A DNA stretch of 64,000 nucleotides. It comes from Caballeronia cordobensis. GTDB lineage: Bacteria; Pseudomonadota; Gammaproteobacteria; Burkholderiales; Burkholderiaceae. Below are positions 8,881 to 17,010 of the stretch, piece by piece (position 1 is the first letter of the stretch; each line of letters begins with the position of its first letter). The translations under genes and the position numbers were made by a program. The notes under the pieces were generated by a model that saw only the letters and a program-made list of their open reading frames with translations, had not been told where the DNA came from and did no database searches. Location of the stretch: NCBI RefSeq assembly GCF_001544575.2, contig NZ_FCNY02000007.1, forward strand, positions 248,001 through 312,000, read 5' to 3'.

Positions 8881-8890
8881 TCATTTCCGA

Positions 8891-8965
8891 TTAACGCGTC
8901 GCAATATACATCGTTATTTCAAAGCCAAAGCGCATATCGGTGAAACTCGGGGTTTCCCACTTCAT
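8891..8965 (-). CDS. pqqA: PQQ precursor peptide PqqA (24 residues, isolated)
   Basis: PqqA is the ribosomal peptide whose Glu and Tyr side chains are joined by PqqE and trimmed to make the redox cofactor pyrroloquinoline quinone. This 24-codon frame carries the family core FGFEITMY, with the cross-linked residues at Glu16 and Tyr20, a Trp3-containing start (MKWETPSF) and a C-terminal Arg. A perfect AAGGAGG ribosome site lies 4 nt before the ATG, and a strong terminator follows 10 bp after the stop. No pqqB, C, D or E gene lies within the window, so this copy stands alone as its own transcript. Confidence 0.93.
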   Translation of the reverse strand: MKWETPSFTDMRFGFEITMYIATR

Positions 8966-9397
8966 AGAGCCTCCTTGTGCATTGATTGGCCAGACGGATG
9001 CCAGGCCATTGCGCGGATCTCCTGCCAAGGGCCGTGCAAAGCCGCGCACCCCAAATCGACCCACCTTCAATCCTAGCGCAGTTAGCCGGATGCACGATTG
9101 GAAATTGCACCGGCGTTCATTTAATTTATTTATAGCGGTTGCGGGCGATTTCCCGAATCGTCAGGCGTCGTACCGAGTTTGTCAGGCGCGCTCGACGCGC
9201 AGGTCTGTCACGCCTTTTTTCGCCTGCGGGATTACCCTGTCGGCCTCTTCGGGAACGATATTGCTCAGATTATTGCCGTCCGATGCGTGCCGCTTATGGC
9301 GCGTGTGCGGGAACACGGTTTTTCAGCCATTACGTTTTCCTCTATTGAAAGCGTCGGATCGCAGGCTATCGCAAGCTTTGCGCAACGCAGCGCATGA
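8966..9397. other. Intergenic region upstream of pqqA
   Basis: These 432 bp hold no supported gene. The region must contain the pqqA promoter on the minus strand, but I could not pick a clear -35/-10 pair. An AT-rich patch lies at 9117-9135. A plus-strand open frame (8940-9485) crosses pqqA antisense and runs into the 3' end of the c-di-GMP gene; its composition gives it no support. Confidence 0.5.
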
Positions 9398-12316
9398 CTA
9401 CAGCGCGGCGCTTATCGTCGTCGCGCGCGGTGCCAGCGAGGCGCGCGTGAGCGCTTCCAACGGCAGCGGCTTGTCGAAGAAATAGCCTTGCGCCTGCGCC
9501 GCGCCCATGTCGCGCAGCACGGCGAGCGTCGCCGCATCTTCGACGCCTTCGGCAACGAGCGTCAGATCGAGCGACTCGGCCATGCGCACGATCGCGCGAA
9601 CGATCGCGCGGCTGCGCGGGCTCTCAGTCAGTTCGAGAATGAAGGACTTGTCGATCTTCAGTCCGGTGAACTGATACTGATGCACGTAGCTCAGCGACGA
9701 GAAGCCCGCGCCGAAGTCATCGAGCACGACGGACATGCCATTGTCCGCGAGCCGTTGCATCGTGCGCCGCGCGAGATCCGGCTCGGCGACGAGCGCGCCT
9801 TCGGTCAGTTCGAGGCACACGCGCGACGGCGATACGCGATAGCGCCGCAACAGCGCGAGAACGTCGTCGGCGAATTCTGGGCGCGTCATGCTGTAACTGG
9901 AGCAGTTCACATGCACGGGCGGCCAGTGCGCGAAACGCGCATTCGAAAGAATCGCGGCGACGCGTTCGAGCATATACAGATCGAGCCTGCCGATGAGTCG
10001 CAATCCTTCCACCGAAGGCAGAAATTCGGCCGGCCCCACGATATGTCCATCCGGCTGACGCCAGCGGATCAACGCTTCGAGCGCGACCACTTCACCGCTC
10101 TTCACATCGACGATCGGCTGGAAGTAGGGCAGCAGTTCGTCGTCGCGCTTGATTGCGTTGCGCAGCGCGCCTTCGCGTTCGACCTGGTCCGACACCTGGC
10201 GTCGCAGTTCCTGATTGAACACGACGAAGCTGTCGCGGCCCGCGTTTTTCACGCGATACATCGCGGTATCGGCATCGCGCAGCAGATCGGCGGGCTCGGT
10301 ATGGAACTGGCTGTCCGCGCTTACGATGCCGATGCTGCACGACGAAAACACCACGTGCTCTTCGATATGAAACGGCAGATCGAACGCGGCGAGTATGCGC
10401 TTCGCGATCGACACCGCATCGCGCACCGACGCATCCGGCGACAGCACGGCGAACTCGTCGCCGCCGAGGCGCGCGAGCAGATCCGTCGAGCGCAGGCAAT
10501 CGCGCAGACGCGAAGCGGCCTGCACGAGCAGCATGTCGCCGAAGTGATGCCCGAGGCTGTCGTTCACGACCTTGAAGCGGTCGAGGTCGATGAACATCAC
10601 GGACAGTTCGTGGCCGCGCGTCTGATAGTCCTGCCACGCGCAGCGCAGCTTGTGCATCAGATGGCTGCGATTGGGAAGCCCCGTCAGCGAGTCGTGCGCG
10701 TTCTCGTAGAGCAGGCGCGCGTTGACGTCGTCGAGCTCCCGCGTGCGTGCCTGCACGCGCGCTTCGAGTTCGAGATTCGCGGCATGCAGCGCTTCGGCAT
10801 CGCGTCGGCGCGAGAGCGCGGTATCGATATGACGCGACACGAAGGTCAGCAATTCCTGATCGCGCAATGAATAACGCACGAGCGGCGAATAGCTCTGCAC
10901 GGCGAGCACGCCGCGCACGACATCGCCGTCGAAGAGCGGAATGCCGAGCCACGAGCGCAGGCGCACTTCGCTGTGCTCGATCTCGAACGCGCCTTCTTCG
11001 ATGAGACGCAGCGCTTCCGAATGGTCGATGAGCCGCGCGCGCCGCTCGCGAATCACGTATTCCGTGAGACCGCGCTGGCCGCGGCGCGGCGCGGGGCGAT
11101 CCTGCACGATTTCATCGACGTAATAGGGGAACGACACTTCGCCCGTTTCCGTTTCGAAGAGCGCGATGAAGAAATTGCGCGCATACAGCAGCTCGCCGAC
11201 GATGCCATGCAGGCTGCGCAGGAACTCCATCATGTCGCCGGGGCGGCTCGACAATTCTGCGATCTGATAGAGCGCAGCTTGCAAATGCTCGGAACGCTCG
11301 CGCTCCGCGATGCCGTGTCGCAGCGCCGCGTTGAGCTTCGACAGTTCGGAGGTGCGCCGCGCCACCTGTTCTTCGAGATCGGCGCGGTGCAGGATACGGT
11401 CGAGCGCCATCGCCACGTGCCGCGCGACGACGAGAAAGAGCGCGCGGTCTTCCGCCGTGTAAATGCGCGAGAGATCATAGACCTGCATCGCGAGCATGCC
11501 GAACACTTCGTCGCTGGCGTTCTTGAGCGGTGCGCCCATCCAGAACTCGGGCCGATCGCCGATGCAGTAGAAACGGCCCGTGCGCTCGGCCTCGCAGATA
11601 TCGCCGGCGGTGATGAAAAGCGGCTGCCCGCTCGTGAGCACCTGTCCGGTCATCGAGAGCCGCGCCGGATTCAGGAGGTCGTAGTTCTCGGCGGCCACCA
11701 CGTCCGTATCGATCACGTCGACGTAATAGGGATACGTGATCCTGCCGGTCTTGCGGTCGTAGAGCGCGAGATAGAAGTTTTCCGCGTCGATGAGCGTGCC
11801 CAGGCGCTCGTGCACGCCGCGCAGAAAGTCGGCGCGCTCGGGCACCGAGCTCGCCAGATAAGCGATTTCGTACAGCACGCGCTGCGTGAGCTGAGCGCGC
11901 GCGAGGGCATCGGACTGCACGCGCTCGCCGAGCGTGCGCGCGAGTTCGGCAAGATGCGCATCGTCGCGGAGCGTGGCGGGTGCGAGCAGCCAGCCGAGCA
12001 CGCACTCGCCGCGCCCGGTCGGCCAGCAATGCCAGCCGTGCGCGGCGCAGGTCTCGTCGAGCCGCTCCTCGGCGAGGCTATGCGGCCAGTCGTTGCGGCC
12101 GTCCGGCGCTTCGCCGCGCCGCTCCAGATGCAACTGCTCGCCCGCGCGATACCACGCCCACTGCTGCGGGCAGCCCGTCGCGGCGGCTTCGCGCAGCAGG
12201 GCGTCGATCGATGGCGCGGCGCAGGCGCCGCTCTTCTCGCCGCTTGCCGTTACGGTTGCGGGTTCGACCGCGGTTGCGTGGGCAACCAGCGCGTCGTACG
12301 CGGGAAACACACTCAT
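9398..12316 (-). CDS. GAF-GAF-GGDEF-EAL cyclic-di-GMP signalling protein
   Basis: This 972-residue cytoplasmic protein can in principle make and break cyclic-di-GMP. Two GAF-like sensor domains (about 130-300 and 345-515, each with ITYPYYVD or VSFPYYVD) are joined by coiled-coil linkers. The cyclase domain has an intact GGDEF at 618-622, preceded five residues earlier by RSTD, a fitting product-inhibition I-site. The phosphodiesterase domain starts at EAL 747-749 and keeps the expected DDFGAGFSS, LKIDKSFI, VAEGVED and QGYFF segments, so both activities look preserved. I chose the ATG at 12316, which has GGAG 6 nt upstream, over a GTG 27 bp earlier. No transmembrane helix or linked operon is seen. 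Confidence 0.9.
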   Translation of the reverse strand: MSVFPAYDALVAHATAVEPATVTASGEKSGACAAPSIDALLREAAATGCPQQWAWYRAGEQLHLERRGEAPDGRNDWPHSLAEERLDETCAAHGWHCWPTGRGECVLGWLLAPATLRDDAHLAELARTLGERVQSDALARAQLTQRVLYEIAYLASSVPERADFLRGVHERLGTLIDAENFYLALYDRKTGRITYPYYVDVIDTDVVAAENYDLLNPARLSMTGQVLTSGQPLFITAGDICEAERTGRFYCIGDRPEFWMGAPLKNASDEVFGMLAMQVYDLSRIYTAEDRALFLVVARHVAMALDRILHRADLEEQVARRTSELSKLNAALRHGIAERERSEHLQAALYQIAELSSRPGDMMEFLRSLHGIVGELLYARNFFIALFETETGEVSFPYYVDEIVQDRPAPRRGQRGLTEYVIRERRARLIDHSEALRLIEEGAFEIEHSEVRLRSWLGIPLFDGDVVRGVLAVQSYSPLVRYSLRDQELLTFVSRHIDTALSRRRDAEALHAANLELEARVQARTRELDDVNARLLYENAHDSLTGLPNRSHLMHKLRCAWQDYQTRGHELSVMFIDLDRFKVVNDSLGHHFGDMLLVQAASRLRDCLRSTDLLARLGGDEFAVLSPDASVRDAVSIAKRILAAFDLPFHIEEHVVFSSCSIGIVSADSQFHTEPADLLRDADTAMYRVKNAGRDSFVVFNQELRRQVSDQVEREGALRNAIKRDDELLPYFQPIVDVKSGEVVALEALIRWRQPDGHIVGPAEFLPSVEGLRLIGRLDLYMLERVAAILSNARFAHWPPVHVNCSSYSMTRPEFADDVLALLRRYRVSPSRVCLELTEGALVAEPDLARRTMQRLADNGMSVVLDDFGAGFSSLSYVHQYQFTGLKIDKSFILELTESPRSRAIVRAIVRMAESLDLTLVAEGVEDAATLAVLRDMGAAQAQGYFFDKPLPLEALTRASLAPRATTISAAL

Positions 12317-12486
12317 CGGCGCTCCAGGCCATATTGCCGCCACGGCGGGCGGTTCTCATTAGCGACAGCGCTCGCACGCCGCCTGGGGCGCGCGTCTCAA
12401 GCAAACGTTCTTAACGGGGTAACGGCACGCAGCTTACAGGCTTGAGCGCGCAGGACAAAAAAACGTCGCGCGGCCGGGGCGGGCCT

Positions 12487-13467
12487 TCATTCCGGTCGCG
12501 CGGCGAACCGGTCGCGATACGCCTGCGGCGACACGCCGAGCGAGCGCAGAAAGCCGCGCCGCATCGTTTCCTCCGTGCCGAAGCCGCAGCGCGCGGCGAC
12601 GCGCTTCACCGGCAACGCCGTATCCGCGAGCAAGCGACGGGCCGCTTCCAGACGCATGCGTTCGATCGAGCGCGCGGGCGTCGTGCCGGTTTGCGCGCGG
12701 TAATGGCGCACGAAACTGCGCTCGCTCATGCCCACGCGCGCGGCCAGCTCGCCGACCGACAGATCCGCCTCCAGATGCTCCGCGATCCACGCGTGCAGTT
12801 CGGCGAAGCGCTCGCCCGATTTTTGCAGCGAGAGCGCCGCGCTGAACTGCGCCTGACCGCCGGGGCGTTTCAGGAACACGACGAGCTGGCGGGCGACATC
12901 GAGCGCGAGCGCGCGGCCGAGATCGTCTTCGACGAGCGCAAGCGAAAGATCGATGCCCGCCGTGACGCCGGCCGACGTCCAGACGTCGCCATCGCGGATG
13001 AAGATCGGGTCGGACTCGACGCGCACCGCCGGGAAGCGCGCGGCCAGTTCGGCGCAGCGCGTCCAGTGCGTGACGGCGCGCCGCTCGTTCAGGAGGCCCG
13101 CCGCGGCGAGCAGAAACGCGCCCGTGCAAACCGACGCCGTGCGCCGCGCATGCGCCGAGCGCGCGCGCACCCAGTCGACGAGCTCGCGATTCAGCACCGC
13201 CTGATGCACGCCCCAGCCGCCCGCGACGATCAGCGTGTCGCAGGGTTCGCGCGCATAGGGCAACGCTTCGCCGACGAGCCCCAGGCCCGCCGACGCGCTC
13301 ACCGTGCCGCTTTGCGCAACCACGCGCGGGCGATACGGACGCGGCAGGCCCGCGGCTGCCGCCAGATCGTTCGCGGACGCGAACACCTGCACCGGACCGG
13401 CGACGTCGAGCAACTGGACGTCGGGAAAGGCGAGCACGTCGATCATGCGCGGCGATTCGGTTTGCAC
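12487..13467 (-). CDS. GlxA-type transcriptional regulator (DJ-1/PfpI + AraC HTH)
   Basis: This 326-residue regulator has an N-terminal DJ-1/PfpI domain (about 8-190) and a C-terminal AraC double helix-turn-helix (about 215-320). The sensor keeps a nucleophile-elbow cysteine, Cys114, in SVCTGAFLL. It is transcribed divergently, 116 bp apart, from an isocyanide-hydratase-like enzyme whose fold and motifs closely resemble its own sensor domain. It therefore probably controls that gene and may sense the same kind of compound; this is inference. An imperfect CTATG-N10-CATAG repeat at 13507-13526 between the two genes is a weak operator candidate. Confidence 0.88.
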   Translation of the reverse strand: MQTESPRMIDVLAFPDVQLLDVAGPVQVFASANDLAAAAGLPRPYRPRVVAQSGTVSASAGLGLVGEALPYAREPCDTLIVAGGWGVHQAVLNRELVDWVRARSAHARRTASVCTGAFLLAAAGLLNERRAVTHWTRCAELAARFPAVRVESDPIFIRDGDVWTSAGVTAGIDLSLALVEDDLGRALALDVARQLVVFLKRPGGQAQFSAALSLQKSGERFAELHAWIAEHLEADLSVGELAARVGMSERSFVRHYRAQTGTTPARSIERMRLEAARRLLADTALPVKRVAARCGFGTEETMRRGFLRSLGVSPQAYRDRFAARPE

Positions 13468-13583
13468 GGCGGCTTTCCTCGCGAGACGTGGCGGAAAACG
13501 TGGGGTCTATGTCAATTTCGCCATAGGGTAGCGGCGTAGCATGGGTTCGTCCATTGGAAAAACCGCCTACCGAGGAGAAGACG

Positions 13584-14273
13584 ATGACCCTGCATATTGG
13601 CCTGCTGCTGTTTCCGCGCGTCCAGCAACTCGACATGACCGGCCCGTACGACGTATTCGCGCACCTGCCCGATACGCGCGTGCATCTCGTCGCGAAAACG
13701 CGCGAGCCGCTGAAATCGAGCGCCGGCATGATCCTGACGCCCGACGCGAGCTTCGACGACTGCCCCGCGCTCGATGTGCTGTGCGTGCCGGGCGGCGCGG
13801 GCGTCGGCGATCTGATGGAGGACGAGGCGACGCTCGCGTTCCTGCGCGAGCAGGCGAAGGGCGCGCGCTACGTGACCTCCGTGTGCACCGGCTCGCTCGT
13901 GCTCGGCGCGGCGGGGCTGCTGCACGGAAAGCGCGCGACGACGCACTGGGCGTATCACGCGTTGCTCGCGAAGCTGGGCGCCATCCCGGTGCACGAGCGC
14001 GTCGTGCGCGACGGCAATCTGTTCACGGGCGGCGGGATTACCGCGGGCATCGATTTCGCGCTGACGCTTGCGGCGGAACTCGTCGGCGAACAGGAGGCGC
14101 AGGCCGTGCAGTTGCAGATGGAATACGCGCCCGCGCCGCCGTTCGATGCGGGCGATCCGAACAGCGCGCCCGTCGATGTCGTGGAGGATGTGCGCAAGCG
14201 GCTCGAATCGTCTTTCGCGGCGCGCAGTGCGATTACCACGCGCGTCGCGGAACGCCTGAAAGCGAATGCGTGA
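13584..14273 (+). CDS. inhA: DJ-1/PfpI-family isocyanide (isonitrile) hydratase-like enzyme
   Basis: Isonitrile hydratase adds water to isocyanides to give N-formamides. With the ATG at 13584 (after GAGGAGAAGACG) the product is 229 residues. The two residues known to matter in Pseudomonas isocyanide hydratase, Asp17 and nucleophile Cys101, fall at exactly those positions (QQLDMTG and SVCTGS). GGGITAGIDF near the C-terminal third is also family-typical. A TTG at 13554 would add ten residues and break that numbering. The divergent GlxA-type regulator is the likely controller. Other DJ-1 enzymes are possible, so the substrate is a moderate-confidence call. Confidence 0.8.
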   Translation: MTLHIGLLLFPRVQQLDMTGPYDVFAHLPDTRVHLVAKTREPLKSSAGMILTPDASFDDCPALDVLCVPGGAGVGDLMEDEATLAFLREQAKGARYVTSVCTGSLVLGAAGLLHGKRATTHWAYHALLAKLGAIPVHERVVRDGNLFTGGGITAGIDFALTLAAELVGEQEAQAVQLQMEYAPAPPFDAGDPNSAPVDVVEDVRKRLESSFAARSAITTRVAERLKANA

Positions 14274-14282
14274 TGTGAAACG

Positions 14283-14705
14283 CTAGAAGCGCTTCTGCAT
14301 GAAATAGCGCGGCTTGCCCGCGTGAAAGTCGGCGAGCTCGCCGAACGTCTCGTAGCCGCAGCGCGCGTAGAGCGCGTGCGCCGCGGGATTGACCGTGTCG
14401 AGCCACGCCGCGCGGCAGCCGCGCTTGATCGCTTCGTTTTCGGCGGCGGCGAGCGCGCGCGTGCCGAGTCCGGCGCGGCGCGCGTCCTCGCGTATCCAGA
14501 GCCATTTCACGAAGAGCCAGTCCCACGCGGTAAAGCCCGCGAGCCCGCCGAGAAAATCGTCATCGCGATAGAGCGACACCGCGAGATCGCGCTGATGGCT
14601 CGGCCCGAGTTGCGCACGATTGAACGCCGCGAGACCGCCCGCGACGTCATGCTCGAACGTCGCGTCGATCCAGTCGGTGATCGCGAGCGTGACGTCCGCG
14701 CTCAT
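14283..14705 (-). CDS. GNAT-family N-acetyltransferase
   Basis: This 140-residue protein has the GNAT acetyl-CoA loop (ARRAGLGTRAL, about residues 76-86) and a late TVNPAAHALYARCGYE segment typical of the fold. The substrate is unknown. It starts 2 bp after the stop of the solute-binding-like gene on the same strand, so the two are likely co-transcribed and may share a substrate such as an amino acid or amine. It ends 9 bp from the convergent isocyanide-hydratase-like gene. Confidence 0.85.
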   Translation of the reverse strand: MSADVTLAITDWIDATFEHDVAGGLAAFNRAQLGPSHQRDLAVSLYRDDDFLGGLAGFTAWDWLFVKWLWIREDARRAGLGTRALAAAENEAIKRGCRAAWLDTVNPAAHALYARCGYETFGELADFHAGKPRYFMQKRF

Positions 14706-14707
14706 CG

Positions 14708-15445
14708 TCAGACGGGCGTGGCCGGCGCGACCGATGCGCCCTCGATGCCGTACCGCGCGAGCGCATCCGCGACGAAGCCCGAGCGCTTCACGTCCTCGAC
14801 GAATTCGCGCAAATATTGCGCGGCCTCGTCGCCACGCGCCTTCGGCATGCCCATCGCCTGCTGGATCACCATGAAGCGCCCGTCGAGCAGGCGCAATCCG
14901 GACGTGCGCGCGGCATCGGCTTCGAGTTGCTGCCTCACGCCGGCCGCGACTTCGATGTTCTCGCGCAGGAACGCATCGACCACCTTCTCCGACAACGCCG
15001 TGCGCACGATCTGCGCCTTTTTGATCTCGCGCGTAAGAAAGAGGTCGTACGCGCTGCCCGTGCCGACCATGATGCGGTTGCCTTCGCGATCCACGTCTTC
15101 GTTACGCGTGACCGGCGATGCATCGCGCACGAGATAACAGCCTTCGATCAGCACATAAGCGGCGCTGAATGCGATGCCTGCGCCGCGCAACGGATCGATC
15201 GCGAAGAAGCCGATATCGGCGTCTTCGTTCGTGACGGCGGCGACGGATTCCGCGGCGCGCTCGAATGAGGTGAACGAAACCGGCACGCCGAGCCGCGAGG
15301 CCAGCTCGCGGGCGAGATCGACGGATACGCCGCCGGGTTCGGCGCTGTCCGTGCGGCGCGCGAGGACGGGATTGCCAAGATTGATCGACGCGCGCAACGT
15401 GCCGGTCGGAGCGAAGGCATTCAGCAAGGAAGAGGAAAGCGTCAT
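14708..15445 (-). CDS. Cytoplasmic solute-binding-like protein (SBP family 3)
   Basis: This 245-residue protein resembles amino-acid-binding periplasmic proteins of ABC transporters: GGVSVDLARELASRLG and ADIGFFAIDPLRG match the family's two ligand-contacting regions. It has no signal peptide, because the N-terminus is polar and the domain begins almost at once. No permease or ATPase gene is adjacent. It may act as an intracellular binding protein or an enzyme with this fold. The GNAT gene follows at 2 bp. Promoter sequences would lie in the 77 bp shared with the divergent cupin gene. Confidence 0.8.
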   Translation of the reverse strand: MTLSSSLLNAFAPTGTLRASINLGNPVLARRTDSAEPGGVSVDLARELASRLGVPVSFTSFERAAESVAAVTNEDADIGFFAIDPLRGAGIAFSAAYVLIEGCYLVRDASPVTRNEDVDREGNRIMVGTGSAYDLFLTREIKKAQIVRTALSEKVVDAFLRENIEVAAGVRQQLEADAARTSGLRLLDGRFMVIQQAMGMPKARGDEAAQYLREFVEDVKRSGFVADALARYGIEGASVAPATPV

Positions 15446-15522
15446 GGTGTGGGTCGTCGAGTGGGGAGCGAATATCCGATGCAGAATACGCGAACCGCAA
15501 CCGCTCTTGCAAAGGGAACGAC

Positions 15523-16068
15523 ATGCAACGTGACCGCATCGACAGTAAAGTCTGGATCGAGCGTCTGAAGCTCGAACCGCATCCGGAGGGCGGATTCTTC
15601 CGCGAGACGTATCGCGCGAAGGGCAAGGTCACGCGTGAGCAAGAGAGCGATGTGCGTAGTGCCTCCACCGCGATTTATTTCCTGCTATGCGACGGCGCGC
15701 ATTCGGCATGGCATCGCATTCGTTCCGACGAGGTCTGGCATTTCTATGCGGGCGATCCGGTCGATGTGCATGTGCTCGATGCAAACGGCGCGCTCGTCAC
15801 GCATCGGCTCGGCAATGCGCTGCATCATCCGGATACCGTGTTTCAGGCGGTTGTCGAAGCGGGCGACTGGTTCGCCGCCGAGTGCCGCGAGGCGAGCGGC
15901 GCGGCGCTCGTCGGCTGCACGGTCGCGCCCGGTTTCGAATTCAGCGAGTTCGAAATGGCCACGCCCGGCATGCTCGAAGCGCGTTATCCGCAGCATCGGG
16001 AATTGATTGCGCGGCTGGGTCCGCTATCATCGCGCGCATCGTCAACTACCACGCAGGGTCAGGCATGA
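15523..16068 (+). CDS. Cupin-superfamily protein (DUF985 / Cupin_5)
   Basis: This 181-residue protein has the DUF985 cupin signature: LEPHPEGGFFRETYR at the N-terminus, SAWHRIRSDEVWHFYAG with probable metal-ligand histidines, and CTVAPGFEFSEFE near the end. The family includes sugar-epimerase-like and unassigned enzymes, so the reaction is unknown. Its TGA overlaps the ATG of the next gene, an IclR regulator (ATGA), indicating translational coupling. The last 15 or so residues are low complexity and probably unstructured. Confidence 0.85.
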   Translation: MQRDRIDSKVWIERLKLEPHPEGGFFRETYRAKGKVTREQESDVRSASTAIYFLLCDGAHSAWHRIRSDEVWHFYAGDPVDVHVLDANGALVTHRLGNALHHPDTVFQAVVEAGDWFAAECREASGAALVGCTVAPGFEFSEFEMATPGMLEARYPQHRELIARLGPLSSRASSTTTQGQA

Positions 16069-16844
16069 ACGGAGCGCGCCGGGGCATTCAATCGATCGAA
16101 GTAGGCGGGGCGCTCTTGCGCGCGCTCGTGGACCACGGCGGCCCGATGCTGCTCGGCGATCTCGCGAAGAAGGCGGGCATGCCTTCGGCGAAGGCGCATC
16201 CGTATCTCGTCTCGTACGGCAATCTCGGCCTGATTCAGCAGGACCCCGCCACCGGCCGCTACGAGCTCGGGCCGTTTGCGTTGCAGATGGGCCTGATCAG
16301 CTTGCAGCGCGTCGATCCGGTGCGCCTCGCGATCGCGGAGGTGGCGAACATGACGCCGCGCATCGAGCATACGGTCGCGCTCGCGAGCGCGGGCAGCTAC
16401 GGCCCGACCATCGTGCATATTCAGCAGGCAAGCGTGCCGATTCACGTGACGATGCGTACGGGCACCGTGATGTCGCTGCTGCAGACCGCAACAGGCCGCG
16501 CGTTCGCCGCCTATCTTCCGCCGATGACCGTCGATGCGCTCGTCGCGATGGAGCGTGCGGGCGCATTGCAGACCGGCGCGGAACGTCGCGATTACACGCG
16601 TGCGCAGATCGACGCGATGCTCGCCGAAGTGCGCGAGCACGGCATCGCGAGAGCGGTGGATGAACCCGTCGCCGGCATCGGTGCGATGAGTGCGCCGGTC
16701 TTCGACCACACGCGCAATATCGTGCTCGCGATCACGGCGATCGGGCCGAGCGGCTCGTTCGACGGCGCCTGGGACGGCGCTATTTCGAAGGCCTTGCGCG
16801 ACTGCGCGCAACGCGTGTCGAAGATGCTCGGCTTCGTCGCATGA
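16065..16844 (+). CDS. IclR-family transcriptional regulator
   Basis: This 259-residue protein has an N-terminal winged helix (IEVGGALLRALVDHGGPMLL onward) and a C-terminal IclR ligand domain (about 90-255), which in this family binds aromatic acids or short acids. The ATG at 16065 overlaps the cupin stop by four bases; the longer frame starting at 15687 lies inside the cupin gene. A flavin aromatic hydroxylase gene starts 166 bp downstream in the same direction, so it is a plausible target. The 166-bp gap would hold that promoter; I saw no clear palindromic operator there. Confidence 0.88.
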   Translation: MNGARRGIQSIEVGGALLRALVDHGGPMLLGDLAKKAGMPSAKAHPYLVSYGNLGLIQQDPATGRYELGPFALQMGLISLQRVDPVRLAIAEVANMTPRIEHTVALASAGSYGPTIVHIQQASVPIHVTMRTGTVMSLLQTATGRAFAAYLPPMTVDALVAMERAGALQTGAERRDYTRAQIDAMLAEVREHGIARAVDEPVAGIGAMSAPVFDHTRNIVLAITAIGPSGSFDGAWDGAISKALRDCAQRVSKMLGFVA

Positions 16845-17010
16845 TGCGTTAGCGAACGCATCGCGTTCAATGTTCAGATGAGACTTGCGGCAATCGCGCC
16901 GCGGCCTGCGTACGGGTAAACGCAGATTCAACAATATAAAACGGCTTGTACAATGATAAACAGATAACCGAAAGCGAAGCAATTCGCCCATCGACGATGG
17001 AGACGATCGA

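Noticed and set aside
8989..9002. GG-N10-GC sigma-54-like promoter on the minus strand before pqqA
   Set aside because: Transcription would start on the ribosome site itself, and the -12 half is a poor match.
8940..9485. 181-codon plus-strand frame across the pqqA region
   Set aside because: It runs antisense to pqqA and into the 3' end of the c-di-GMP gene, and it lacks a ribosome site and coherent composition.
9488..12445. Plus-strand open frames opposite the GGDEF-EAL gene
   Set aside because: Shadow frames rich in Arg and His; the minus strand encodes intact catalytic motifs throughout.
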